NCBI GenBank assembly: GCA_035048485.1 | Contig: CM068584.1 | Span: 60,327,739-60,391,738 of the forward strand | Direction of reading: 5' to 3' | DNA: 64,000 bases | Source: Pteria penguin | Taxonomy: Eukaryota > Mollusca > Bivalvia > Pterioida > Pteriidae | In this document: positions 23,592 through 34,094 of the stretch, piece after piece | How the letters are laid out: each line of letters opens with the position of its first letter | Numbering within the stretch: position 1 is the stretch's first letter | Translations under genes and position numbers: made by a program | Notes under the pieces: model-generated | Databases searched by the model: none | Told to the model about the DNA's origin: nothing | Seen by the model: the letters and a program-made list of their open reading frames with translations, nothing else

Positions 23592-23690
23592 CGTGTTTGT
23601 GATACACGAATGATCAGCAGAGACAACATAACAATAGATGTTCATAAAACACATGTCCCCCACAGAAGGACCAACTGAAATGCTCTCCAC
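23146..23690 (-). CDS. unrecognised ORFs within duplication copy B
   Basis: Two minus-strand stretches: 23690-23373 (KQRPPLSDRSTANGTSWSTG, then SYEMTSIAVPICG) and 23358-23146 (NKYIVGHLEPRISSDHFSDA, then LAAINILLNVPLHLTFPDEE). Copy A keeps much of the same reading frame (KQRPPLSNRSTANGTSWSTG), although its second part is broken. Conservation between copies may only reflect recent duplication. No family was recognised; it could be a piece of a host gene or of a transposon. Confidence 0.3.
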
Positions 23691-24131
23691 ATACGTGTAT
23701 ATTTATTGTACATATGCTGAGCATCTCATAGATTTATTGTACATATACTAAGCATGTTGTTCATATGTCTCTGTGTCCCTCTCGTCTAATAGGCCACATC
23801 TTAATGCGATCAGTTGCCCATCGCATACAACGTTTTTATTATTGATTGAAAAACTTTGCAATCCATCTTTTACATTGACTCGATTCTATAATTTCACTAT
23901 CAATTGAGTATTGCACAGAATAACCACATGAGTTGTTCGTAAATAAATTTAATGAGCATTTTCCACGGAAATGTCCTCTTCCATAGAAGTAGCCATTTTA
24001 TCATATGCATGATTTTTTAGACATACTGATACTTAATATTCTGAAGTTTCCTGACAACATAAGCGACAACAGTCAAACACGCGAGACGTTTCAGCTGTAT
24101 ATACATCAACCCACAAATTTTTTCATATGTG

Positions 24132-24301
24132 GTTGGTTGGTTGATTGGTGTTTTACGTCGCTTTCAACAATATTTCAGTTATATCGCGACATGGAAGCAG
24201 GAGGTTACCAACCTCTTAAACATAGTGGCGCAACCCGAGAATCGAACCCGGATCGTCGGCGCCGCAAGCCAAGCGCTCAACCACTACACCATGCCTGCCC
24301 C
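24132..24301 (-). mobile_element. SINE-B, full length with 14-bp TSD
   Basis: On the minus strand: ggggcaggcatggtgtagtg head, GGTTCGATTCT B-box-like, 'ttgttgaaagcgacgtaaaa' and a (aacc/aatc) tail. Target duplications TTTTTTCATATGTG at 24118-24131 and 24302-24315 flank it exactly. Confidence 0.92.
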
Positions 24302-24339
24302 TTTTTTCATATGTGAAGACAATTCACAGTCACACTGTC

Positions 24340-25140
24340 ACGTATAAGAGCTACGTTTTAAAAACCTAGCGAAACGGCATTATACGTAGTGAACAGTAGC
24401 AACAGAGTTCTCACGATTGCATACGTAGTGATATTTGGCATCTCTACGTTTGTTTAAAACAAACAGTGCCGAAATGAATAAGTACAAAAACCTACTAAAA
24501 CGTAGAGGATACAAGAAATATGTATACGTATCTGCCACGTTTTAAGAGGTATTACTACGTATCAGTTAAGTTTTAGTAAGTTCGTACTTTAAAAAGTAAT
24601 ATACATTCTCAATAGGTCTCGGTACGTTTCCCTACGTTTAAGACTTGATTCCGTAAGTTTGGGGTATGTTTATTATTTGTCGTTTTCAAATTAAACGATG
24701 TAGATGCAAACCAAATAAAACTGATAGATGCCGCAATGATATTAACACCAATTCCCTTCGAAATGTGGCAATGCTATTCTGTTATTCAAATCTATAAAAT
24801 TAAACAAACAAGAAACTCATAATGTATATAAACATCTGAAGTTGTAACAAAAGTAAATGAGATTTGTCCTTGTTTACATAAGTGTGTCCCTCTCTCAAAA
24901 AGTAGAAAACAGATACAATTCAAGACATGAAAAAGCAACATAAAATACGTCCTAGAGCGTATTGTGGCTGGAGGCAGAAATGCAAGGTTTTATACTGGTA
25001 TTGCATCCTATGCATCTCTGAACTGCTTTCTCAATTTTTTGTTACCTGCAGCAAATTTCTTATGTTGGAACTACAAATACTTCTAGCGGAACGCCATATT
25101 CACTGGTTAGCAAGCGTGATCAATCAATATCCTTATCCCA
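24340..25140. other. TACGT-rich non-coding stretch
   Basis: Between 24350 and 24660 the pentamer TACGT and ACGTTT phrases recur about a dozen times on both strands (e.g. 'ttatacgtagtg', 'gcatacgtagtg', 'tctacgtttg', 'ccctacgttt'). After that there is nothing I can name. Confidence 0.4.
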
Positions 25141-25149
25141 CGCGAAAGA

Positions 25150-25660
25150 GTTATTCTTAACGTTAGTGCAACTTAGAAAGGGATTGCATCAACCTACCAG
25201 AAGGACGTGTTAGCAAAATAGTAAATACTTGAAAATTATTCTTGGCTGATCGTTTGAAATGTCTACCTATCTGGTCATCTAAGGAATATGTGAGGAGCGT
25301 ATTACCTTCAATTCGACATTCCTTCAACTCGATCAATACTTGATTGTACAGACAATCACTGAGCAACCCTCTGCTGCAGATTGCCAATGTGAAACATTCT
25401 CGTCATACAAACATCAGAACACAGCCAAAGGCCTAATAGCTACAACACCAAATGGTCAGATCTCTTTCATATCACCTTTATATGCGGGACGTTGCTCAGA
25501 TAAAAAAATATTAGACACTGTGGAATCTTGGACTTGCTGGAGGAAGAAGATGGATTGATGGCAGATAGAGGTTTTGATATAGAGACAGACTTGAATAACC
25601 GTGGTGTTAAATTGATAAGCCATCATTCTTGCAAAACTTCCTCTTTTGTGTAACGTCTTT
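25150..25660 (+). pseudogene. DDE_4-type transposase fragment (ISL2EU/Harbinger-like)
   Basis: Plus-strand pieces: GRVSKIVNT, LADRLKCLPIWSSKEYVR, then CETFSSYKHQNTAKGLIA and SFISPLYAGRCSDKKI, and after a frameshift near 25535 LLEEEDGLMADRGFDI. The ADRGF box carries a catalytic Asp. This is the same protein type as 58235-58745. In-frame stops at about 25232 and 25345 and the frameshift mark it as dead. Both ends are lost. Confidence 0.7.
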
Positions 25661-25809
25661 ACTGAATCTGTTGACGATCGCATACAACAAAATGTACCAA
25701 ATATCGAAGCTGTCAGTTGATATTGCCGCTGTGCAAACCAAAAATTGGATTTACTTTGCAGGCGAGATTCTGCACTCAATTATCCTTAGCTAATATAGCA
25801 AGTTGTCCT

Positions 25810-26400
25810 TGATTGAAATGGTCTTTATTTGTCATGTTGGTGAATAGTTCACTATGAATTTCTGCATCCATGTGATCTTTTAAGGTCTTTGAACATAGCA
25901 TTTATGTAAGTTTCAACTTTTTCAACAAACTCCAACAGAGGCTTTGATTTCCAATCTACCAAAACTTTTAAAATGTGATTTAAGGACTCAGAGTTGTTAT
26001 TTGTCCATTCCTAGTCTAAACTCATTGCTTGTTTCGGATTGACTACATTTGATTTTAGATTTGTTTTTAATTTGTTTGTGAAGTATGTCTTAAATTTTGT
26101 TGAAATTAGTTCAGATTGCTCTTCAATTTCTTCGATTACTTCATCAAAACAGATTGTGTCATCAGCCCGTTCTCTCCAAATATCAAATTTAGTAGTTTGT
26201 TTCGGTCTGATTTTGTTACCTTGTCGTCTGTTAATTTTTGCTTCGCATTTTGCTTGATGTGCCTGGTGCAAATAATATGTGATGCATTTGGGAACATCGC
26301 AAAGATTAAAAGTTTTGTCTACCCCTATGATACTTTTGCCTGTAGCACATATGTTTTTGAGGTTTCTTATCTATTGATATTAGTTACTTAATATGCAATT
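25810..26400 (-). pseudogene. MULE-like 'GVDKTFNL' transposase fragment
   Basis: Minus strand: TGKSIIGVDKTFNLCDV near 26350, a gap where the middle of the core is lost, then DDTICFDEVIEEIEEQSELI, EWTNNNSESLNHILKVLVDW and KPLLEFVEKVETYI down to about 25810. The second copy at 43985-44650 has the same order (LLGVDKTFHLCEM ... NADDTACFEEMVGDI ... ESANHILKTMVNW). A TAG and a deletion break this copy. Confidence 0.65.
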
Positions 26401-26550
26401 ATCAAATTGAAATAATTATTTGAACATTGGTGATATTATGATTGTAATCGAAAACTTTATTCACTTTGATCTTGATCACTTTAATTACCTACGTGTGTAT
26501 ATATACATCAGTGTCAGGTATTTGAACATTACAATATTTTCACTGTTACA

Positions 26551-27132
26551 ATGAAGAAGACTGCATTCATTGGTTCTAGTTATGTTTCACGTTTGGGGAG
26601 ATATTGTTCACCAGAAGGGATACGAGTACCCGGAATTGTGAAATTTTTCGGTAAAGGTGGATTGACTGCTAAACATGCCATGTTTTCAAAGGAACTTGGT
26701 GATTTATAGATAGATTGATTGATTTTTGTTTTACGTCACACCACGAATATTTCACGTATATGGTGACGGCATCTGCCTGATGCGGGGCATACAAATTTTG
26801 ACCTTTGCAACGGACCCACCCGAAGCAGAGAGGGATCTTTACCGTGCCATGCATACCACAACACGGGGCCTTGGTTTTTACTGTCTCATCCGAAAGACAG
26901 AACACCGGCATGACCAGAGCGGGACTCGAACCCCGGCCTTCCGATCAGGAGTCCGATGCGATACCACTAGGGTGATTTATAGCACTTCATCCCGGACGTA
27001 GTAGTTTTGATTATTGGAGGCAATGACATCAAGGACAATTGTTCATCGGGAAATGTGTACAGTGACATTCTTAATTTAGTAAAAATATTGCGCGATTGAG
27101 GAATTACAAAGATATATGTCGTGTCACATGTC
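26551..27132 (+). pseudogene. SGNH/GDSL-hydrolase-like gene split by a SINE
   Basis: ATG at 26551: KKTAFIGSSYVSRLGRYC has the block I Gly-x-Ser near the start. The frame reaches TAG inside the target duplication. After the SINE (26710-26970) the same frame reads HFIPDVVVLIIGGNDIKDN, which is block III with GND, then LNLVKILRD, a TGA, GITKIYVVSHV and a TAG. Similarity to 42087-42617 in both blocks supports the family. SGNH enzymes are esterases or lipases; the copies here look transposon-associated rather than housekeeping genes. Stops and the SINE make it non-functional. Confidence 0.65.
26710..26970 (-). mobile_element. SINE-A with 12-bp TSD, inserted in the SGNH-like gene
   Basis: Minus-strand SINE-A missing about the first 11 bases of the tRNA-like head. 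Target duplications GGTGATTTATAG at 26698-26709 and 26971-26982. Confidence 0.92.
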
Positions 27133-27139
27133 TAGAGTT

Positions 27140-28696
27140 ATCTCTCTTTGGTCATATAGTGATTAGTAGTCCGTTTTTGGATTTAGCTTTTTTTTTGTGT
27201 AGCACGTGCGAGCCATGTTTATCCTCCGTTAGGCGATGTGTTTATATCGTTTATCATCCATCTGATGCCACGATGTAAGTTGTTATTATTATTTCTAAAA
27301 TGTATTTTTGTGCACTTTAACATCTTTGTGAAATAATTGCATGGTTATTTTTGATGCATAATGATGCATAGAAGTTTTCTAAAAATAGATTGTTTACATA
27401 CAGCAACACATATTGTGTACTGAACTGTATACATGTACAGTTTTCAGTTTTATGATGCTAATTGTTGGTATACTCTATGAATTATTTTCAGATATTGAAT
27501 TGTTGATTAGACGATATTTACATTGTCTGATTATAGAATTATTTTGATAAGTTTTGGTATTTCATGATTTTTAGATTAATTGGTTTATGTACTAGAATGT
27601 ATTATTATAAATCAGACTTTGCTAATTTATTATCATGCTGTTTGAATATGTAACAGGCTCGAAACCCACAACGACCAAATATACAGGTCTACACACACCA
27701 ATACATGTACTTGCAAATATAAACAGAAGCTAGTGTGCATAGACTCATACCCTAGCCATTACAGATGGTCAAGTCTATTTTATATACCCTGCTTCTATGT
27801 AAGAATGTCCGCAAGGAAGCTAAATAAGTGAGACTAGTGCAAAGTGCAATGATTTATTATGATATATTTACATAATGATAATATTTACAATTCCCGGAAC
27901 AACCTTAATACATTGTTATATCGTAACTAATACCGACCTTTAAGAAGGTGGTTAAAGCTCAGTTCGAAGTGAACCTTAGCTAAGCCGGGCGAAAGTGAGC
28001 GAACACGCCTTTAAATACCAAATCTAAAATGTAGTTGACTAATGAAATTGATTGTTATATCTGTTGAAGGGATTTAAATGCCTGTGTATTAGTTACTTGG
28101 AAAATGAAAGTAGATGCGAAAGTTCGATTTCATTACAAATATATTGAATGTGATTGTGTGATTATGTGTTGTTTTTGTATATTTGTATCAATAAACCAGT
28201 CACTATAATAAACATGGACTTTTTCTTGGACTGTCAGTTCCTGACGATTAAAGTTATTTACTGTGTTTATTCTTGATGTGGGTAGGCCAGGTTTAGCTGC
28301 GCTGACATTAGGCAGCGACACTGTGTATTCCCTCCGGGTCGCCCGTAGGCGCTCAAATCCACAGTTCAGAGGGGTTGAAAGAGTACATAAGCGGCGCTGA
28401 CTTCGGCGTCCGCGGCAGTGTGTTATTAGACTTCTTACGACACTTATTATCTTGATTTTATATTGTTCAACTTTTTTTCCTGCTAAAATATAACTTGACC
28501 CACTAAGGTGGCGACATCTACTAAATTTGCATTGACCCAAAATTGCTCGTGAACTACAATTCGGGAAGCTACGACTGTTATCTGCTCAAGCAACAACAAT
28601 TCAAAACTGTGTACGACTTGGTACGTTTATTGTCCTTGAAGATGCAGTAAGAAGCAACGAAAATAAGAAAATATAATATGTAGTTCCCTACTAAAG
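27140..28696. other. no recognisable gene
   Basis: A/T-rich with one minus-strand open stretch (28540-28133, 135 codons, basic, no motif). Nothing here is supported as a gene. Confidence 0.35.
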
Positions 28697-28869
28697 TGTG
28701 ACCGGGATATGGTACAATATATTTATAGTAAAGAAATCGATATACGACACAGAGAGTAAGAACTAATCGACTTACCAGAGCACGAGCAGAATAAGTCCTT
28801 TTTTCAACGAATACTCGAGCGCATGCATCGACTGTCCTGCTCGACTCTCTGCTGGTTCGTTCCACTACA
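28697..28869 (-). repeat. LTR (3') of the small element
   Basis: 173 bp, TG...CA ends on the minus strand. Pairs with 30068-30535 after removal of the SINE (175 bp). Confidence 0.85.
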
Positions 28870-28883
28870 CCCCTCCCCCTTTT
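28870..28883 (-). promoter_or_regulatory. polypurine tract of the small LTR element
   Basis: Minus strand AAAAGGGGGAGGGG directly before TGTAGTGG of the 3' LTR. This is the usual site of plus-strand priming. Confidence 0.8.
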
Positions 28884-29554
28884 ATTTGGCCGGGCTTATG
28901 GTCCCATTTCATGACTAACAAACTTTTGTAATAGTTAAATGCCAAAGGGCCAAAAAGTAAAAAATTCCCAGACAAATGGGCCTAAATATTCCCTAACAAA
29001 TAAAACTAGATTGCAACGGGGCAATGTTTAACGTATATTACAATTGACTGTGTTCCCCCTCCCTTTTCACTGGGGAGGACAGACCCTTTTTTAACACTAG
29101 CCCCACAGCAAAGGACCTGTCATCCTTTGACCACCCCTGATAGTCCGCTATGATTTGGAATTTAGAGAAAATGGACCCCATTTTTCTTTTCCGCTATACT
29201 TCAGGTGCTTTATGTTGGCCAGTATGTTCCTAGTTCCCTGTCCCCCCGCTACGGGAGGCAGGTTGGAATAACGTGGCCTACCCACTTGGGTGGGATAGTC
29301 CGGTTTGACCGGACCTTTGACCTGGTAGCCGGTTTGACCGGACTAGGCTCTGTACCCAATGGACCACCCATATCTGGTGTCCCCCATCCTGTCCAGTCAG
29401 CGCCATACTAACTGGGCTGGTGCTAGTTACATTCCGCCCCAGGTATCCCCTAGAAACAGGGTTCTGTTGGGACCTACTCGCATGCTCATGAGACTAAGAC
29501 GGAAATGTGTGGTAGCTCGGGAGACCTGAATAGTACGGGGTACTAACCTGTACG

Positions 29555-29909
29555 TTACTCTCTGGCTCGAGGACTGAACCCTGGTTTTGTGTGAGCCCTC
29601 GGCACCCGTCCCCCGGGTACCGCATACCTCACTGCCGCCGATTTCCGCCCCCTCGGGACCGGGACCTCCAGGTCCGAGGCCAATCTGTCCTGCAGCTCTT
29701 TAAGGGATGCACTGAGGAGATCTGTCATCCTCCCCTTTGAAAGGTTCAAGTCCTGCATTTCTTTCCTCAAATCCCCTACTGCGGATTCCAATCCAATAAC
29801 TCGATTCAAGGGTCGAGACCCGGGACTCTGTGTCCCACGATGGCCTGACGGACCCTGGGGTGTAAGCCAGGATATCCCTCCTGACTCTTTCCCCCAGGCC
29901 CTCCATCAC
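29555..29909 (-). pseudogene. gag-like coiled-coil remnant inside the small LTR element
   Basis: Two overlapping minus-strand frames (29909-29700 and 29809-29555). Together they read as a helix-rich stretch with IGLESAVGDLRKEMQDLN and LLSASLKELQDRLASDLEVP, then a proline/arginine-rich tail. Position after the PBS and the coiled coil suggest a remnant of gag; there is no zinc knuckle. The function is a guess. Confidence 0.3.
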
Positions 29910-30048
29910 TACACTACCTACAATTCACTCAAACTTGAAGTAAATAAACAAAACGCACGCGGTCACCCACGTGACCAAACCGCAGGAAAACCCATCGAGG
30001 GCCTTCTGCTTCACCCACCTGAAAACACGTAATTAGTTACAGATTTTT

Positions 30049-30061
30049 ATCCTCGTCGCCA
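30049..30061 (-). promoter_or_regulatory. primer-binding site, tRNA-Ser(GCT)-like
   Basis: Minus strand TGGCGACGAGGAT, six bases inside the 5' LTR. From memory, the 3' end of animal tRNA-Ser(GCT) is ATCCTCGTCG plus CCA, a full 13-base complement. Confidence 0.7.
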
Positions 30062-30067
30062 GTAAAG

Positions 30068-30535
30068 TGTGACCGGGATATAGGACAATATATTTATAGT
30101 AAAGATTGATTGATTGATTGATTGATTTTTGTTTAACGTCACACCACGAATATTTCACGTATATGGTGACGGCATCTGCCTGATGCAGGGCATACAAATT
30201 TTGACCTTTGCAACGGACCCACCCGAAGCAGTGAGGGATCTTTAACGTGCCATGCATACCACGACACGGGGCCTCGGTTTTTACTGTCTCATCCGAAAGA
30301 CAGGACACCGGCATGACCAGAGCGGGACTCGAACCCCGGCCTCCCGATCAGGAGTCCGACGCGATACCACTAGGCCACGCCGGCTTTTATAGTAAAGAAA
30401 TCGGTATACGATATAGAGAGTAAGAAGAACTAATCGACTTACCAGAGCACGAGCAGAATACGTCCTTTTTCAACGAATCCTCGAGCACATGCGCCGACTG
30501 TCCTGCTCGACTCTCTGCTGGTTCGTTCCACTACA
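30068..30535 (-). repeat. LTR (5') of the small element, with SINE inside
   Basis: Matches the 28697-28869 LTR on both sides of a SINE-A insertion. Confidence 0.85.
30106..30385 (-). mobile_element. SINE-A, full length with 13-bp TSD
   Basis: The best-preserved SINE-A in the window. Minus-strand head 'gccggcgtggcctagtggta', GGTTCGAGTCC, and a (gatt)n tail. Target duplications TTTATAGTAAAGA at 30093-30105 and 30386-30398 lie inside an LTR, so the SINE is younger than the LTR element. Confidence 0.93.
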
Positions 30536-30574
30536 CCACAATAATCCAACAGGGTCATGATTTTTAGCAGCTAT

Positions 30575-30816
30575 TGTATTATATCCGGTATATAATCATT
30601 TATAATACAGTGTTCCCAAACCAATACTTCGACAGACATTCTCTTGAACATAGATAACTAGTAGTAGTTAAGTATATATATAACTTACTATGAAGTCGAG
30701 CCAAGAGAGCTGAGATGAACGTCTGTACTGGGGAACGAAGGGAAGAGCTGCGGGATTCACGTGATATGCTGACGTCACTTCATGTGGTTGATATTCCGAT
30801 CCCGAATATTGCAACA
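30575..30816 (-). repeat. 3' LTR of the TatD-carrying element
   Basis: 242 bp. Shares 'ccaaaccaatacttc.acag', 'aacttactatgaagtcgagc' and 'tgacgtcacttcatgtg' with the 5' LTR. TG/CA ends on the minus strand. Confidence 0.88.
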
Positions 30817-30825
30817 CTCCTCCCG
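30817..30825 (-). promoter_or_regulatory. polypurine tract
   Basis: Minus strand GGGAGGAG directly upstream of the 3' LTR TGTTGC start. Confidence 0.7.
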
Positions 30826-31126
30826 TGTTTGAAAAAGGACGCCCTCCACCAACACAAAATAAAGCAGCAAACAACGGATTGAAAATCCGCAAATATGTTT
30901 AACTCGTAGAAAAATAAGAATGAAAGAAATTAGCCACCACCCGTACCACATAACTAACCATAAACTAAAGCCAAAGAGAAATCGATAAACGAAAGAGACG
31001 ACAATACTTCATATTACTATCTAACTACATATTTCATTAAAAACTATATCACACACAAATGCCATATATATTGAACTTCATCTTTAAACTATACCATCAC
31101 CCTAAAACATGTATATTACATTGAAG

Positions 31127-31127
<1 letters not shown>

Positions 31128-31191
<64 letters not shown>
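31128..31191. repeat. (TA)n microsatellite inside the LTR element
   Basis: About 30 TA units. The plus-strand frame through it (IYIYIY) is an artefact. Confidence 0.95.
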
Positions 31192-31197
<6 letters not shown>

Positions 31198-31226
31198 ACT
31201 TTCAACTCTATCTCATACGCCAGACA

Positions 31227-33060
31227 TTAGCATTGCTTATATAGATTCAGACCATTCGCTCTGGTTAGAGAAACAACCTTCTCGGGAGACATATGCAAAT
31301 GCTGAGCAACATGATAGGCAACTTCCCCGATATATGCTGGAGTATTCACATCTTTTACCCACCTGGAGAAATATGGAGAATCGGTTTCCAGAAGTAAGCG
31401 ATCTTTCGGAACAGCTAGTAATCCACCAACCTGTTCTTTGAAAAACCCTTAACTGCAGACGTGAAGCCAAAGTAAGAGTTAGGGTAGTCACGAAGCCATT
31501 GACTTACGAGCTGGCAATCTCCAGTGAAGCAATGATACTTGGAGATATTGACGAGAATCGACTTTTCCATGCATAAGTTGCATGCATCGAGAACTAACCC
31601 CTAGCGCCAACTTGTCTTCAGAAGAACCACGAAGATGCAAAACAATAGGCTTGTTAACTCGAGCCATAGAGAAAACACGAAGAAAAGTATGTTCATGACG
31701 CCTCCACAAGGAGATAGCAACAGAATGATCTAAACCTATTTCTCCTAATGCGGAAATCCGACGATTACTCATTAATTTACTCAGTGCATTAAACTTATTC
31801 TCTGAAAGTTCATCAATATGTTTTGGATGAACACCAACAGAAATGAACCATGACGAAGCGAATTTCAGATGCTATGGATGTGATCTAGGTTCACTGAAGA
31901 TAATAACGCCAGAATCAACTTCAACCGAAAACAACGGCTTTCCCTTGAACGAGAGACGAGAAACAATATCTTCAGGGACTTTATCAGTCGATTTCCATAA
32001 TTTCAGAGACGTGCGATCCCAGTGGAAATGACTATCAAAAGCAGGGATCAGTTTATTATCGTCTTGGGCAATATCAGGCGGCGAAGTAGATACAATACGT
32101 TTAGAATGATATGTAGTGATATGCAGGTCTTCAGCAAGAGGATCATTATTGTTCTCATCCGAAGGGTCAAATTCATCTATCACGATCATACCATCGTCTG
32201 GATCCTGATCTTCTAATTCAACAAAACCGTTTTTACGGAAAGATATCCGCTGACAATCATCACTTTGATAACAGGATGGAAAGCCAACGCCAATGCAATA
32301 AGGTTGCTAAAGAGTTCAAAGGATGAAGGCTAAACTTCTCTGGTACATCCCAGGAAGCATATAGATAAAATCCGCGCATAATTTTTTCCAACTCTGGGTG
32401 AATCTCAGAGCGATTAGGAACTTCAGACGAACTGTTAATAAAATTCACGATATCCATCAGAGTTCCTTCGGGACCAATAATCGCATGTGCCAAGGACTTG
32501 AGTGAGTTCAAACGCAAATTATATGTCTAGAGAGTTTGATGATTTCTTTACATCGGATATCTCCTGAAGAAATTTGGGAAGATGATAATATATAAAATGA
32601 CGTTTTAGTTTCTTATCCCGAGTGTTACAGCCAGGGATAGGGCAAACAGAAGATCCCAATCTACGAACAGACGAGGATAATGATGATGGACACGCAGAAA
32701 TTCCCGACTTGCGATCAGACGAAGAAGATAATGATGATTTGGTTAACTTAAGTTTCTTCTCTGGAACTATTGTTTCTACTATTTCTGTCTTCCGATAACG
32801 ACGTTTATTGTTTACTTTCTCTTATTTTCTTTTTATTCACTGCTCCTCTATTATGACTATCTGGATTATTCTGATGATTATCTGAATTATTTTGACTATA
32901 ATTATCCGGATTATGAGCCACCTTTTCCTCCTCACCGACGACTGAAAGAGAAGGACTGGTATGCGAGATTTTCGCAGAATGAGATATTCTACTATGGCGA
33001 AGATATAATGACTCTCCGTTGTAGGTTGAATAATATCCATAGGGGTAAGGTTGAAATAAT
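31227..33060 (-). pseudogene. zinc-finger + TatD-type metal-dependent DNase, frameshifted
   Basis: TatD enzymes are Mg-dependent exonucleases or endonucleases with a TIM-barrel fold. On the minus strand: a low-complexity Ser/Asn region, a zinc-finger-like CPIPGCNTRDKKLKRH with a second His (32644-32590), and an acidic linker. The TatD core follows: DSHFHWD (HxH, near 32030), SVGVHPKH (near 31840), ALGEIGLDHS (near 31750), KPIVLHLRG (near 31650), KYHCFTGDC (near 31530), LLETDSPYFS (near 31390), ending NLYKQC at TAA 31227-31229. All the family's metal-ligand positions (HxH, E, H, H, D) can be read. Frameshifts near 31565 and 31430 and several stops break it. It lies between the LTRs downstream of pol. 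Confidence 0.82.
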
Positions 33061-33064
33061 TCCC

Positions 33065-33190
33065 TATTACTCCCATCAAAACATAATTATTATTAATAAT
33101 ATTAATATAATATAATGATAATAATAACATAATATATTAATAATAATATTACATAATATATTAATAATAATATTAATGTGATCATCAAAG
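33065..33190. repeat. (AAT)-rich trinucleotide stretch at the pol break
   Basis: AAT/ATT-rich low-complexity sequence directly after the RT FDD motif, where RNase H and integrase would be expected. Confidence 0.85.
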
Positions 33191-34094
33191 TTCTTACCAA
33201 TCACAAGAATATCATCAAAGAATGCTGAAACGGTATTCCATTGTAATCCTCTTCAAATTCATAATAATAATAATTTAGTGAACCACACATTGCCCTCTAA
33301 TGCATCAATACACTCTTCAATTAGGGGTAAAGGGAATACATCTTTTTTAGTAACCACATTTAATGCACGGTAATCAATACTCCACTGGAGGATACCATCA
33401 CGTTTACGTATTAAGACAGGTGCTGAAGCCCATTCAGAAATAGAATTTTCAATCACACCTGCTTTCAACATTTTTGCAGATGTTTTTCTTTCTCTTGAAC
33501 AAAGCATAACGGAGTCCGACAGATCCTTTCTTTGATTGGTTCCGCATCACCCGTGTCAATACTATGTTCAATAGCAGCGATATCCCCAATATCACATTCA
33601 TCTTTAGCAAATATATTTGCAAATTCATATAATAGGTTCTTCAGTGCCAAAGTCTCTTTCTGTTTTAGATTCGTACAAGATCTTTCATATAAATCTAGTA
33701 TATGGGAGGGTAATTCAATGTTTTCACATAGCTTAAATTTACTGACATGTATAGGACTTTCATTATCTACATGTACCTCTTTTTCAATTTCAAATGCATG
33801 TCCTATTGTTTCATTTGCATGCAAAATAATTTTCTGATCACTACAATTTACAAAGCTAATCACAGGACTTGACTTTTCAGCATGTAATGATCTAGGTACC
33901 ATAACCCTTTGCACACTAGGTTCAAAAATATATTCAGATAGGTATTTACTGATAGCACAAGCAATTCGTAATACGGAAAAAGCTGGAACAGTGGTTTTCT
34001 TAATAACTGTTACTTTGGCTACTTTATCCCTATCCGATAACTTGTTACTAACTGTAAATGGTATCTTTTGTTTACTAAAATTTAGATATCCCAC
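33190..34094 (-). pseudogene. Gypsy-like pol: linker and internally deleted reverse transcriptase
   Basis: 34094-33465 is the pre-RT linker ending EHSIDTGDAEPIKERICRTP. After a frameshift at about 33490, the fingers read AGVIENSISEWASAPVLIRK and IDYRALN, then PLPLIEECIDALEG. After WFT (about 33262) about 65 residues of palm are missing. The next recognisable motif is FFDDILVIGKNFDDHI (about 33215-33190), which has the catalytic Asp pair. Nothing of thumb, RNase H or integrase follows. Known role: copies element RNA into DNA; this copy cannot. Confidence 0.8.

Larger units (their letters stand above)
28697..30535 (-). mobile_element. small non-autonomous LTR retrotransposon (TRIM/LARD-like)
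   Basis: Two near-identical direct repeats (28697-28869 and 30068-30535, the latter enlarged by a SINE) start TGTAGTGGAACGAACC and end in CCCGGTCACA on the minus strand. A perfect purine tract (AAAAGGGGGAGGGG, minus strand of 28870-28883) abuts the 3' LTR. A 13-base tRNA-complementary site (30049-30061) lies six bases inside the 5' LTR. The 1.2-kb interior lacks protease, RT and integrase. No target duplication is visible. Confidence 0.8.

Noticed and set aside
25456..25779. Minus-strand 107-codon ORF
   Set aside because: Antisense shadow of the DDE_4 transposase fragment.
29205..29411. Plus-strand ORF in the small LTR element
   Set aside because: Antisense to the element, overlaps a CCGGTTTGACCGGA repeat, no motif.
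31109..31441. Plus-strand 110-codon ORF
   Set aside because: Starts in a TA microsatellite and runs antisense to the TatD coding region.
32837..33130. Minus-strand 97-codon ORF rich in Ile
   Set aside because: Out-of-frame reading of AT-rich DNA and the Ser/Asn-rich region before TatD.
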